A DNA stretch of 64,000 bases from PALSA-612 sp963791225 (GCA_963791225.1 CAWBRV010000003.1:1302001-1366000); one strand, 5' to 3'. Counted from the first letter of the stretch, positions 36,916-45,242 are shown. Program-made: numbers and translations. Notes: a model not told the origin generated them from the sequence alone.

Positions 36916-38217
36916 ATGCTGCTCCGTTCCTTTCTCGTCGTCGCGGCCCTGCTCAGCGGGGCCGTGACGTTACTGGCCACGCCGGCCGATGCAGCCGGTG
37001 GGCAGGCGAGCTTTGCCGTCAAGCCCGTGCTGTTCGATCCGGCGCTGCCGGCAACGAAGTCGTACTTCATCGTGCAGGCGAAGCCGGGTGACGTGATCGC
37101 CGACAAGGTGACCGTCGCCAACACCGGCACGAGCACCGGCACCGCCTATCTCTATGCGGTCGACGCGACCACGGGGCAGACGAGCGGTGCCGTCTACCTC
37201 TCGCGCCAGTCACCACGGAACGACGTCGGGCGGTGGACGCGACTCGCCCGGGCGCAGGTCACGCTCGCCCCCGGCGCTTCGACGATCGTCCCGTTCACGA
37301 TCCGCGTGCCGGCCGATGCGCGTCCCGGCGACCATCTGGGCGGCATCGTCGCCGAGAACTCCGAGATCCAGAATGGCAGCGGCCACGGCGCGCTCCGGAT
37401 CCGGATCAAGCACCTGACGATCGCGGCGGTCGAGCTGCAGCTTCCCGGCCGCGTCCTCTCGCGGGTCGACGTCACCGGCGTCAAGCCGGGCGGCCAGCAG
37501 GGCTGGCAGTACATCTACGTGCACCTGCGAAATACCGGCACGGTGCTGGTGAAGCCGAAGGGCCGGCTCGCGATCAGGAAGGTGAACGGCAGGCTTGTCA
37601 CCGCTCGTAAGCTCGAGCTCGACACCTTCGTGCCGCGGACGGCGATCGACTACCCGGTGCTGCTCCCCCGGAAGACGCTCGCGCCCGGCAAGTACACGGC
37701 GACGGTCACGATCGCCTCGAGCGACCGCGGCATCGCGGGCTACCGGACGGGCACGCCGCAGATGCGCTCGACCACGCACGCGTTCGCGTTCACGGTCTCG
37801 TCCGCCGATCAGAAACAGGTCTTCACGGGCGTCGCGCCGGCGACCGCTCCTCCGTCCTCCGGGCCGAGGGCGAAGGACGACATCTGGAAGCAGGCGCTCT
37901 TCGGGCTGGCGCTGATCGCCGCCGCCGTGCTCCTGGTCCTGCTCGCGTTCCACGTCCTGCGGAAGCGCCGCGCGGCGCGCAGACGCGCCGAGACCGGAGC
38001 CGACGTCGAGACGACGAGCATGCTCGCGGCGACGGCGCCGCCCGTCGACCACGACGCTCCCACCGTCGTCCCGCCCGCCTCCGTGCAACCTCCGCCGCCG
38101 CCGGTCGTCGACGAGCCCGACCCCGAGCTCGAGAACCTTCCCGGCGCCGCACTCGGCTTTGCGATCCTCCTGACCGCGGCGGTATTCGCCGCCAAGCTCC
38201 TGGAGCGAGAGGCGTGA
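36916..38217 (+). CDS. DUF916-like WxL-interacting membrane protein (long)
   Basis: 433 aa, ATG start. Signal peptide (to about ADAA, residue 27), then a domain with the DUF916 pattern: FAVKPVLFDPALPATKSYFIVQAKPGDVIADKVTVANTG and VPADARPGDHLGGIVAENS. A second immunoglobulin-like domain spans about 185-300. A transmembrane helix near residue 330 (ALFGLALIAAAVLLVLLAF) is followed by a basic stop-transfer and a Pro-rich linker (VQPPPPPVVDEPDPE). A second hydrophobic segment ends the protein. In Firmicutes DUF916 proteins bind WxL proteins or peptidoglycan. The stop overlaps the next gene, a shorter paralogue. Confidence 0.75.
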   Translation: MLLRSFLVVAALLSGAVTLLATPADAAGGQASFAVKPVLFDPALPATKSYFIVQAKPGDVIADKVTVANTGTSTGTAYLYAVDATTGQTSGAVYLSRQSPRNDVGRWTRLARAQVTLAPGASTIVPFTIRVPADARPGDHLGGIVAENSEIQNGSGHGALRIRIKHLTIAAVELQLPGRVLSRVDVTGVKPGGQQGWQYIYVHLRNTGTVLVKPKGRLAIRKVNGRLVTARKLELDTFVPRTAIDYPVLLPRKTLAPGKYTATVTIASSDRGIAGYRTGTPQMRSTTHAFAFTVSSADQKQVFTGVAPATAPPSSGPRAKDDIWKQALFGLALIAAAVLLVLLAFHVLRKRRAARRRAETGADVETTSMLAATAPPVDHDAPTVVPPASVQPPPPPVVDEPDPELENLPGAALGFAILLTAAVFAAKLLEREA

Positions 38218-39251
38218 AGCCCCGCGCGCTGATCCTCGCCGCTGCAGCCCTGCTCGGGGCTCTGGCCTGCGCCAATGCATCGGCTACGCCCGGCCAGGCT
38301 GTCTTCGCGCTGCACCCGGAGCACTACGACCCGGCTCTGCGGGTGACGGAGTCCTACTTCGTCGCGCAGGCACGCCCCGGCACGTCGTTTACGAATGCGG
38401 TCCGCGTCGTGAACATGGGCACGGCGCCCGGCACCGCGCTCCTCTACCCGGTCGACGCGACGACCGGCCAGACGAGTGGCGCCGTCTATCTCGACCGGTC
38501 GAAGCCGAGGCCGGGCGTCGGTTCCTGGGTGACGCTCGGCGCGAGCTCCGTCACGCTCGGTCCCGGCAAGAGCTCCGTCGTGCCGATCACCGTGCACGTC
38601 CCGGCGACCGTGCGGCCGGGCGACCACCTCGGCGGCATCGTGGCCGAGAACGCCGCGGTGACGCAGGGGAGCGGCAAGGGCGCGCTGCAGATCCGGGTGC
38701 GACACCTGACGATCGCCGCGGTCGAAGTTCAGGTGCCCGGCCCGGCGGCTGCGCAGGTCGCAGTCACCGGCGTCCGCGCCTCCGGGCAGCACGGCTACCA
38801 GTACGTCTACCTCCACTTGGCCAACCCGGGCGCGCTGACGACGAAGCCGATCGGGACCCTCGTCGTCTCGGATACGGGCGGCAACAAGGTCGCGTCACGG
38901 AGCTTCGAGCTCGACACGTTCCTGCCGGGGACGGCGATCGATTACCCGGTCCTGCTTCCGGGGCAGGCTCTCGCCCCCGGCAAGTACCGGGCAGACGTCG
39001 AGGTTCGGTACGCACCGGTTGCGATCGGCTATCGCCGCGTAGCGGGATCTGCACAGACGACACGAGGCAGCTTCGCGTTCGTCGTCTCGTCGAAGGAGTA
39101 CACGCACGTCTTCCAGGGCGCACCGCCCCCGAAGGTCCTATCCCCGACCGCGTCGCATGGAGATGACTCCCGGCTCCTGATGCTTCTCGCGGGTCTCGTT
39201 GCAGTGCTCGCCGCGGGGACGGCGTTCGTCTTCTCGAGGCTCCGTCGGTGA
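38214..39251 (+). CDS. DUF916-like WxL-interacting membrane protein (short)
   Basis: 345 aa, GTG overlapping the previous stop. Close paralogue of the preceding protein: FALHPEHYDPALRVTESYFVAQARPG, DATTGQTSGAVYLDRSKPRPGVGSW and VPATVRPGDHLGGIVAENAAV align throughout. It has one C-terminal transmembrane helix (LLMLLAGLVAVLAAGTAFVF) with a short basic tail and lacks the Pro-rich cytoplasmic extension. Tandem duplication with divergence suggests two partners for the two WxL-like proteins that bracket them. Function inferred from the family only. Confidence 0.75.
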   Translation: MKPRALILAAAALLGALACANASATPGQAVFALHPEHYDPALRVTESYFVAQARPGTSFTNAVRVVNMGTAPGTALLYPVDATTGQTSGAVYLDRSKPRPGVGSWVTLGASSVTLGPGKSSVVPITVHVPATVRPGDHLGGIVAENAAVTQGSGKGALQIRVRHLTIAAVEVQVPGPAAAQVAVTGVRASGQHGYQYVYLHLANPGALTTKPIGTLVVSDTGGNKVASRSFELDTFLPGTAIDYPVLLPGQALAPGKYRADVEVRYAPVAIGYRRVAGSAQTTRGSFAFVVSSKEYTHVFQGAPPPKVLSPTASHGDDSRLLMLLAGLVAVLAAGTAFVFSRLRR

Positions 39252-40408
39252 GAGCGAAGGCGTTCTGGTTTCGGGTGGCTCCCACCGCGTGCGCCCTTGC
39301 CGGCTGGGCGCTCGTATCGGTTCAGCCGGCCTCGGCCGCAATCGCGTTCGTGAAGAAAGGAAGCGAGATCACCGGCTCGGGAACCTCGATCACGCTGACG
39401 TTCTCCACGGCGTCGACTGCGGGTGATCTCCTCGTGGCCACGATTTCCGATCTGAACGGCAACTGCTCGATCGACTCCATCACGGCTCCGTCGGGCTGGG
39501 TGAAGGCCGCGCACTCCTGCCGGAGCAGCGTGGGCCCCGTGGAGATCTGGTACCGGCCGAATGCGCCCAGCACCTCGTCGGTGGTGTTCAACACCGGCTC
39601 GGCCGGCGCGAACACGCGCGGCCAGCTCAGCGAGTTCAGCGGCGTAGCGACGGCGAGCCCGCTGGATCAGACAGGGACCGCGAACAGCTCGAGCGCGAGC
39701 ACGTCGCTGACGGTGAGCACGTCCGGCAGCATCTCGGGCTCGGGCGAGGTCGCCGTCACCGCCTACAACACCTCACAGGGCCTGACCAGCTTCACGGCGA
39801 CCGGCTGGAACGTCCTGCAGAGCGATCCGTCGGCCGGCTTCGATTCGAACTACCTGCTCGGCCCGACCAACGGCTCGACGCTGACCGAGACCGTGACGAG
39901 CAATCCACAGTCGACCTGGGGGGCCGTGATCGCCACTTTCAAGCAGCCCCCCTGCTCCGGCGGGAGCCTGTCATTCGGAGCGCCGGGCACGTTCACCTTT
40001 CCGTCGGCGACGCTGAACGGAACGGACCAGACCACCTCGAACACGATCACGCTCACACCCGACGACGAGCGAGGCACGGGAGCGGGCTGGAACATCACCG
40101 GGACCTCGACGACGCTCACGAGCGGCGCTCCCGTCCACACGATGTCCACGACGGCCACGCAGGTGACGGCCGCGTCCGTGACGGCCGGGACCGGAAACTG
40201 CTCCCTGCCCACGAACTCGATCGGCTACCCCGTCACGCTTCCTGCAGCCGCAACCGCACCCGCTGCGGTCAAGATCTACAACGCGGCGGCCGCTACCGGC
40301 ACGGGGCCGGCGAACGTCACGCTGACCTTCCGCCTCTCGGTCCCGGCGAACACCTTCCACGCGACGTACACGTCCACCTGGACGGTCGCGATCGTCAGCG
40401 GTCCGTGA
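39248..40408 (+). CDS. Large secreted WxL-like surface protein
   Basis: 386 aa, GTG overlapping the previous stop. Signal peptide (about 1-30, ends ASAAIAF). The N-terminal beta domain (about 31-235) with LVATISDLNGNCSIDSITAPSGW, VEIWYRPNAPSTSSVVF and GQLSEFSGVA resembles secreted actinobacterial jelly-roll modules. The C-terminal domain (about 240-386) is homologous to the small WxL-like protein: TLNGTDQTTSNTITL, GAGWNITGTSTTL, NSIGYPVTLPAAATAPAAVKIYNAAAATGTG and TYTSTWTVAIVSGP. It thus carries an extra module on the same cell-wall-targeting domain. Confidence 0.7.
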   Translation: MRAKAFWFRVAPTACALAGWALVSVQPASAAIAFVKKGSEITGSGTSITLTFSTASTAGDLLVATISDLNGNCSIDSITAPSGWVKAAHSCRSSVGPVEIWYRPNAPSTSSVVFNTGSAGANTRGQLSEFSGVATASPLDQTGTANSSSASTSLTVSTSGSISGSGEVAVTAYNTSQGLTSFTATGWNVLQSDPSAGFDSNYLLGPTNGSTLTETVTSNPQSTWGAVIATFKQPPCSGGSLSFGAPGTFTFPSATLNGTDQTTSNTITLTPDDERGTGAGWNITGTSTTLTSGAPVHTMSTTATQVTAASVTAGTGNCSLPTNSIGYPVTLPAAATAPAAVKIYNAAAATGTGPANVTLTFRLSVPANTFHATYTSTWTVAIVSGP

Positions 40409-40666
40409 CGGCGAGACGCAATCACTCGTCCGGGGGACGACAGCCGGTCGATAGCCCATCTCAATGAGAAAGACGCCCATGAGTCGCCTTCACGTACCCC
40501 GCCGCAAGCTCCGCGTGTCGTCGACAACCCGACACGAGTCGCCGTCGGCGCCTTCCGAAAGCGGATTCGTCTCCCGGCCGGTACCAGGATCCCCCAATGG
40601 GGGCAGGGATGTGGCTCGCACGAGTGACAACTCTGCTTCCGGAACGACCGAAGAGATACCCAGAGT
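40409..40666. other. Leader and intergenic region before the vWA gene
   Basis: 258 nt. It contains a symmetric TCTCAATGAGA, small stem-loops (CCGAAAGCGG; CCCCC-AAT-GGGGG at 40591-40603), GATACC 6 nt before the ATG, and no convincing gene. A structured 5' leader is possible but unproven. Confidence 0.4.
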
Positions 40667-42076
40667 ATGAGCAGGCTTCGACCACCGAGTCCTCTCCGGC
40701 GCCGTTTCATGCGTCGCCCTGCGTCCTGTCGCCCCGAGGAGGGCGGGCAGGTGCTCGTGTTGGTCGCGGTCGGCCTCGTCGCGGTTCTCGGGATCGCGGC
40801 GTTCGTGGTCGACGTCGGTCGCTTCTACCTGGCGAATCGGCAGCTGCAGGCGTCGTCGGACGCGGTGGCGACGGCGCTGGCGAATCAGTTGCCGGATGTG
40901 AGGGCGGGCAACACGACGTTGGCGGCGGTGGAGGCGAACGCGTCGACGTACGGGGCGGCCTCGACGCAGAAGAACAAGGGCACCGACCTGATCGGCGTGA
41001 CGCTGACGTTCACGCCGAAGTGTCTGACGGTGAACGGGAGCGTGCCGGCGTGGTGTAACACGAGCACGAAGCCGAACGCGATCCAGGTCAAGCAGTCGGC
41101 GACGGTGAACACGGTGTTCGGGAAGGTGGTCGGGATCAACTCGGCCTCGATCTCGGCGACGTCGACGGCGAAGATGGGTGGCGGGAAGCCGTTTCCGGCG
41201 CATGTGATGATCGTTGTCGACCGGACGGGGTCGATGAGCACTTCCTGTTCGGCGGGTGGGACGAAGCTGACCTGTGCGAAGAACGGGGTGGATGCGTTCC
41301 TGCTCGGGATGGACCCGGCCTACGACAAGGTCGGGCTTGCCGTGCTTCCGCCGGCCTCTAACAGCGGGGCGTGCGCGACGCCGAAGACCTCGGACGGCGC
41401 GCCGAACGACTACGACACCTACCCGAACAACTACGTCCTGGTCGGGCTGTCCAACGACTATAAGACCTCGTCGAGTTCGAACAGCCTGAACGCTAGTTCG
41501 ACGCTGGTGTCCGACATCAGCTGCATGAAGGCCGGAGGTACGACCGCCTATGCGACCGCGATCGACAAGGCGCAGGCTGTGCTGGCGGCCAACCACGACC
41601 CGAACGCCCAGGACGCGATCATCTTCTTCACGGACGGCCAGGCGACCTACGGGCCGTGCGTGGACACGAGCCCGAACGACAGCATCTGCGACAACAACGC
41701 CTCGACCTACCGCTCGCGGCCCTGCTACCAGGGAACCCAGTCGGCCGCCGCCGCAAAGACTGCCGGCACCTGGGTGTACACGGTGCTGTACGACACGAAC
41801 ACGACCGACCAGTGCTGGGCCTGGAAGGCGAGCGGAACCGGCACCAAGCTGACAGGCGGCAGCGGCTCCTGCAACGTGCTCGAGGGCATCCAGTTCCTCT
41901 CCGGCTGCTACGAATCGCCTGCCATGACCGCCTACGGCACCGTGCAGACGATGGCAACCGACTCGTCCAAGTTCTTCTACTCGCCAAACCCCTCCAGCCT
42001 GACCACGATCTTCCAGGACATCGCCGACGACCTCGGAGGCTCGAGGATCATCGACGACAACTACACGGGCAGCTAG
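40667..42076 (+). CDS. TadE/TadG-like vWA-domain pilus-assembly protein
   Basis: 469 aa, ATG start. After a basic N-terminus, EEGGQVLVLVAVGLVAVLGIAAFVVDVGRFYLANRQLQASSDAVATALA is the Flp-pilus TadE/TadG N-terminal helix. Residues about 175-440 form a von Willebrand A domain with MIDAS motif DRTGSMS, Thr in GGTTAY and Asp in FFTDGQA. Several cysteine pairs suggest an exported position. The protein would sit in the membrane with the vWA domain outside. Codons in the first 700 nt prefer G-ending forms (GCG, GTG, TTG), unlike the C-ending neighbours, hinting at separate origin. No other tad gene is in the window. Confidence 0.8.
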   Translation: MSRLRPPSPLRRRFMRRPASCRPEEGGQVLVLVAVGLVAVLGIAAFVVDVGRFYLANRQLQASSDAVATALANQLPDVRAGNTTLAAVEANASTYGAASTQKNKGTDLIGVTLTFTPKCLTVNGSVPAWCNTSTKPNAIQVKQSATVNTVFGKVVGINSASISATSTAKMGGGKPFPAHVMIVVDRTGSMSTSCSAGGTKLTCAKNGVDAFLLGMDPAYDKVGLAVLPPASNSGACATPKTSDGAPNDYDTYPNNYVLVGLSNDYKTSSSSNSLNASSTLVSDISCMKAGGTTAYATAIDKAQAVLAANHDPNAQDAIIFFTDGQATYGPCVDTSPNDSICDNNASTYRSRPCYQGTQSAAAAKTAGTWVYTVLYDTNTTDQCWAWKASGTGTKLTGGSGSCNVLEGIQFLSGCYESPAMTAYGTVQTMATDSSKFFYSPNPSSLTTIFQDIADDLGGSRIIDDNYTGS

Positions 42077-42102
42077 CGCCGTCCATCGGCGTCGAGTTCC
42101 GG

Positions 42103-42130
42103 TTGGGTTCCTGAGGTAGCGGGCTATACT
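42103..42130 (+). promoter_or_regulatory. rpsA promoter, near-leaderless
   Basis: -35-like TTGGGT (42103-42108), 16-bp spacer, -10 TATACT (42125-42130), then 10 nt to the rpsA ATG, so the leader is about 4 nt. GCGGG/CCCGC arms flank the -10 box (42119-42137) and could be an operator. Confidence 0.55.
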
Positions 42131-42140
42131 GACCCGCTTC

Positions 42141-43643
42141 ATGCCGAACGAGACGATCGAACAGCAGGAGAGAATGGCCGCCGAGCCCGGCGTCTGGATC
42201 GCCGGTCCGGACGGTGAGCTCGTCCCCGACTACGAGTCGACCTTCCCCACGATCAACGAGGGCGAGGTCGTGCACGGCATCGTCGTGCGCGTCGACAAGG
42301 ACGAGGTCCTGGTCGACATCGGCTACAAGTCGGAAGGCGTCATTCCGGTCGCCGAGCTCTCGATCCGCCGGTCGGTCAACCCGGCCGACGAGGTCAACCT
42401 CGGAGACGAGATCGACGCCCTCGTGCTCACGAAGGAGGACGCCGAGGGCCGGCTGATCCTGTCCAAGAAGCGCGCCCGCTTCGAGCTCGCGTGGAAGTCG
42501 ATCGAGAAGGCGGCCGAGTCGGGCGAGCCCGTCACCGGCCGCGTGATCGAGGTCGTCAAGGGCGGCCTGATCCTCGACCTGGGCGTGCGCGGATTCCTGC
42601 CGGCGTCGCTCGTCGACATCCGCCGCGTGCAGGACCTCGACGAGTTCCTCGGCACCGAGCTGCGCTGCAAGGTGATCGAGCTCAACCGCTCGCGCAACAA
42701 CGTCGTGCTCTCGCGCCGCGCCGTCCTCGAGGACGAGCGCAAGGAGATGCGCCAGGCGATCCTCGACCGGCTCAACCCGGGTGACGTCGTCCCCGGCGTG
42801 ATCTCGAACATCGTCGACTTCGGCGCCTTCGTCGACCTCGACGGCATGGACGGCCTGATCCACATCTCCGAGCTGTCGTGGAGCCACGTGAACCATCCGT
42901 CCGAGGTGCTCGAGATCGGCCAGGAGGTCCAGGTCAAGGTGCTCGACATCGACCGCGACCGCCAGCGGATCTCGCTCGGCCTCAAGCAGACGCAGTCCGA
43001 CCCGTGGCAGCAGGTGCTCGACAGCTACTCGGTAAACGACGTCGTCCAGGGCAAGGTCACGAAGGTGGTCACGTTCGGCGCCTTCGTCGAGATCCTCCCG
43101 GGCGTCGAGGGCCTCGTCCACATCTCCGAGCTCGCCGCCCACCACGTCGAGAACCCGCGCGAGATCGTCTCGCAGGGCGACGTCGTCAGCGTCAAGATCA
43201 TCGAGATGGACGCCGAGCGCCGGCGCCTGTCGCTCTCCCTGAAGCGAGTCGAGGGCGAGGAGCCGAGGCCGCGGCCCGAGGGCGCGCCGCCGCTGCGCCT
43301 CTCCGAAGAGGTCTTCAGCGAGACGCGCACGCCGTACGTCGAGGAGGACGTCGAGGGAGCCGAGCCCGCTGCAGAGGCAGAGCCGGTCGCAGATGCCGAC
43401 GCAGAGCTAGAGCCCGTCGCAGAGGCTGAGCCGGTCGCAGAGGCCGAGGCTGAGCCCGTTGTCGAGGCAGAGCCTGCTGTAGAAGCCGAGGAGGAGCCCG
43501 TCGCCGAAGCCGAGGCGGTCGCAGAAGCAGAGGCGGAGCCGGAGTCCGCTGTCGAGGCAGAGGAGCCGGTTTCGCAAGCCGAGCCCGAGCCGGCCGACGA
43601 GGAGTCGAAGCCGGTCGAAGAGGAGCCCGAGCCCGACGCGTAA
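42141..43643 (+). CDS. rpsA: 30S ribosomal protein S1
   Basis: 500 aa, ATG 42141. Four S1 (OB-fold) RNA-binding domains at about 38-107, 125-190, 207-277 and 294-363. The third and fourth are the most typical (GVISNIVDFGAFVDLDGMDGLIHISELSW; GKVTKVVTFGAFVEILPGVEGLVHISEL). Actinobacterial S1 usually has four domains. The last about 105 residues are an acidic Ala/Glu/Pro/Val tail built of EPVAEAEA-like repeats. An almost leaderless promoter precedes it. The 3' end overlaps the probable start of coaE. Confidence 0.95.
   Translation: MPNETIEQQERMAAEPGVWIAGPDGELVPDYESTFPTINEGEVVHGIVVRVDKDEVLVDIGYKSEGVIPVAELSIRRSVNPADEVNLGDEIDALVLTKEDAEGRLILSKKRARFELAWKSIEKAAESGEPVTGRVIEVVKGGLILDLGVRGFLPASLVDIRRVQDLDEFLGTELRCKVIELNRSRNNVVLSRRAVLEDERKEMRQAILDRLNPGDVVPGVISNIVDFGAFVDLDGMDGLIHISELSWSHVNHPSEVLEIGQEVQVKVLDIDRDRQRISLGLKQTQSDPWQQVLDSYSVNDVVQGKVTKVVTFGAFVEILPGVEGLVHISELAAHHVENPREIVSQGDVVSVKIIEMDAERRRLSLSLKRVEGEEPRPRPEGAPPLRLSEEVFSETRTPYVEEDVEGAEPAAEAEPVADADAELEPVAEAEPVAEAEAEPVVEAEPAVEAEEEPVAEAEAVAEAEAEPESAVEAEEPVSQAEPEPADEESKPVEEEPEPDA
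43366..43640 (+). repeat. Imperfect repeats encoding the acidic S1 tail
   Basis: Degenerate 6- to 12-nt units around GCAGAGGC(C/T)GAG and CCCGTCGCAGAGGC encode EPVAEAEA-type peptides. Such tracts change length by slippage. The tail follows the last S1 domain and is predicted disordered and strongly acidic. Confidence 0.7.
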
Positions 43644-44172
43644 GCTCGCCCTGACCGGCGGGATCGGCGCCGGGAAGAGCGAAGCCCTCGAGGCCTTCCA
43701 GCGCGGCGGTGCCGCCGTGTGCTCGAGCGACGAGATCGTCCACCGCCTGATCGCGGAGGACACAGAGGTGCGGACGGCGCTCGAGGAGCGCTTCGGCACC
43801 ACCGACCGTGCCGGGATCGCCGCCGTCGTCTTCCGCGACCCGGAGGAGCTCGCCTGGCTCGAGGGCCTGCTCCACCCGCGCGTGCGACGCGATCAGCTCG
43901 CCTGGCTCGACGGGCTCGACGTCGACGTGGCCGTGATCGAGATCCCGCTCCTGTACGAGACGGGCGGCGAGGCGCTCTTCGACGCGGTCGTCGTCGTGAC
44001 CGCGCCCGAGGAGACGCGCCGCGCACGTGTGGGGGAGAGGATCGACCGCTCGTCCCGCCTGATCCCGGACGACGAGAAGGTGCGCCGCGCCGACTACGCG
44101 TACGTCAACGACGGCTCGCTCGCCGAGCTCGAGGCCTTCGTCGCGGGGGTGCTCGAGCAGGAGCGCCGGTGA
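43636..44172 (+). CDS. coaE: Dephospho-CoA kinase, non-standard start
   Basis: Last step of coenzyme A synthesis. KLALTGGIGAGKSEALEAF contains the P-loop; VCSSDEIVHRLI, VVFRDPEELAWLEGLLHPRV, IEIPLLYETGGEALFDAVVVVTAP and the DYAYVNDGSL end are CoaE signatures. The frame is open from a TAG near 43480, yet no ATG, GTG or TTG occurs before GTG 43717, which lies after the P-loop. ACG 43636 with GAGGAG 10 nt upstream would give 178 aa starting MRKLALTGG and is my preferred start. Translation by frameshift from rpsA is the alternative. Confidence 0.85.
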   Translation, partial: TRKLALTGGIGAGKSEALEAFQRGGAAVCSSDEIVHRLIAEDTEVRTALEERFGTTDRAGIAAVVFRDPEELAWLEGLLHPRVRRDQLAWLDGLDVDVAVIEIPLLYETGGEALFDAVVVVTAPEETRRARVGERIDRSSRLIPDDEKVRRADYAYVNDGSLAELEAFVAGVLEQERR

Positions 44173-44732
44173 CGCCGCGCCGCCTCCTGCTCGCGGCCGC
44201 CGTGGTCGTGATCGCCGCCGGCGCGGCCGTCGTGCTCGGGATGACGCCGGTCGATCGGCCCGCGTTCATCGATCGCCTCGAGTACCCGCTCGATTACGGC
44301 GCCATCGTCCGCGCGCATGCCGCCGAGAACAGGCTCGACTCGGCGCTCGTCGCCGCCGTGATCTACGAGGAGAGCCGTTTCCGCCCGCACGCGCTGTCGA
44401 AGGTCGGCGCGATGGGGCTGATGCAGATCCAGCCGGTGACGGGCGAGACGATTGCGCACCGTACCGGCGGCACGAGCTTCCAGGTCAGCGACCTCTACGA
44501 CCCCGACATCAACGTCCGCTACGGATCGTGGTACCTGCGCACGCTGATCGACAAGTACGGCAACGAGCGGCTCGCGCTCGCCGCCTACAACGCGGGCGAG
44601 ACGGCGGTCGACGGCTGGCTGCGCGACGGCAAGGGCATCGCGGCGACCGACGTCCGGGCCTACGTGAACGGGGTCGAGGGCACGAAGAAGATCTACCGAC
44701 ACGCCTATGGCAGCGATCTGCCGCGAAATTGA
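44169..44732 (+). CDS. Lytic transglycosylase (SLT domain)
   Basis: 187 aa, GTG overlapping the coaE stop. The N-terminal hydrophobic segment (LLLAAAVVVIAAGAAVVLGM) is a signal or anchor. The soluble-lytic-transglycosylase domain has catalytic Glu in AAVIYEESRFRPHALSKVGAMGLMQI, then GSWYLRTLIDKYGNERLALAAYNAGETAVDGWL and a C-terminal TKKIYRHAYG. Cleaves peptidoglycan glycan strands with anhydro-product formation. Grouping with rpsA-coaE places a cell-wall remodelling enzyme in a growth operon. An AT-rich promoter for the next gene follows directly. Confidence 0.9.
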   Translation: MTPRRLLLAAAVVVIAAGAAVVLGMTPVDRPAFIDRLEYPLDYGAIVRAHAAENRLDSALVAAVIYEESRFRPHALSKVGAMGLMQIQPVTGETIAHRTGGTSFQVSDLYDPDINVRYGSWYLRTLIDKYGNERLALAAYNAGETAVDGWLRDGKGIAATDVRAYVNGVEGTKKIYRHAYGSDLPRN

Positions 44733-44735
44733 CAC

Positions 44736-44770
44736 TTGACGGACGTTTAAATGATGTCATAATGACATCA
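44736..44770 (+). promoter_or_regulatory. Promoter with overlapping palindromic operator
   Basis: -35 TTGACG (44736-44741; an alternative TTGACA is at 44729), 16-bp spacer, -10 CATAAT (44758-44763). The perfect palindrome TGATGTCATAATGACATCA (44752-44770) covers the -10 box and ends 2 nt before the ATG. It is an ideal autorepression site for the ribbon-helix-helix protein encoded next. Confidence 0.75.
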
Positions 44771-44772
44771 CC

Positions 44773-45231
44773 ATGCAAACCACACCATACGTCGATGCCC
44801 TGCTCGCCGACCTCGAGGCGATGGCCTCGCTCGGCGACGAGGCCGTCGCCGATGCCGCTCAGCGGCTGAGCCAGACCCTCCGAGCCTCGGCGGGCCTGCG
44901 CCTTCTCGACCTGCTCGGGGAGGCCGCCCTCGAGGTCTCGGGTCAGCTCCCGTCCGGCCACGTCGAGGTGAGACTCGCCGGGCAGGAGCCCTCGCTCGTC
45001 TACGTCGACGAGGAGCCGTCCGAGCCGTCGCCGGCCACCGCCGAGGACGGCGCCAGCGCCCGTATCACGCTCCGGCTGTCGGAGGCGCTCAAGACGAGCG
45101 TCGAGGCGGCCGCCGCGCGCGAGGGCGTGTCCGTCAACACGTGGATCGTCCGCGCCTTGAACCGCGCGGCGACCGCGCCCACCACCGTCCGTCGTTCCGG
45201 TCGCCGGTTGACCGGGTACGCAGAGAGCTGA
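44773..45231 (+). CDS. Ribbon-helix-helix (HicB/CopG-like) regulator
   Basis: 152 aa, ATG 3 nt after the operator. Residues 1-75 form a helical region (VDALLADLEAMASLGDEAVADAAQRLSQTLRASAGLRLLDLLGEAA). Residues about 95-140 are an Arc/CopG-type RHH: SARITLRLSEALKTSVEAAAAREGVSVNTWIVRALNRA, with the beta strand (RITLRL) and the G-V-S-x-N-x-W turn. It probably binds the upstream palindrome as a dimer of dimers. There is no HicA-type toxin next to it; the neighbours are a 41-aa protein and a DUF4097 protein, so this is a regulator rather than a classic toxin-antitoxin module. Confidence 0.8.
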   Translation: MQTTPYVDALLADLEAMASLGDEAVADAAQRLSQTLRASAGLRLLDLLGEAALEVSGQLPSGHVEVRLAGQEPSLVYVDEEPSEPSPATAEDGASARITLRLSEALKTSVEAAAAREGVSVNTWIVRALNRAATAPTTVRRSGRRLTGYAES

Positions 45232-45242
45232 GAGGAGCCGAG

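Noticed and set aside
40409..40666. Structured-RNA leader before the vWA gene
   Set aside because: Several tiny stem-loops exist, but no known riboswitch consensus is met. Kept only as an intergenic note.
43366..43640. CRISPR-like or tandem-repeat array
   Set aside because: The repeats are degenerate codon-level repeats inside rpsA, with no spacers.
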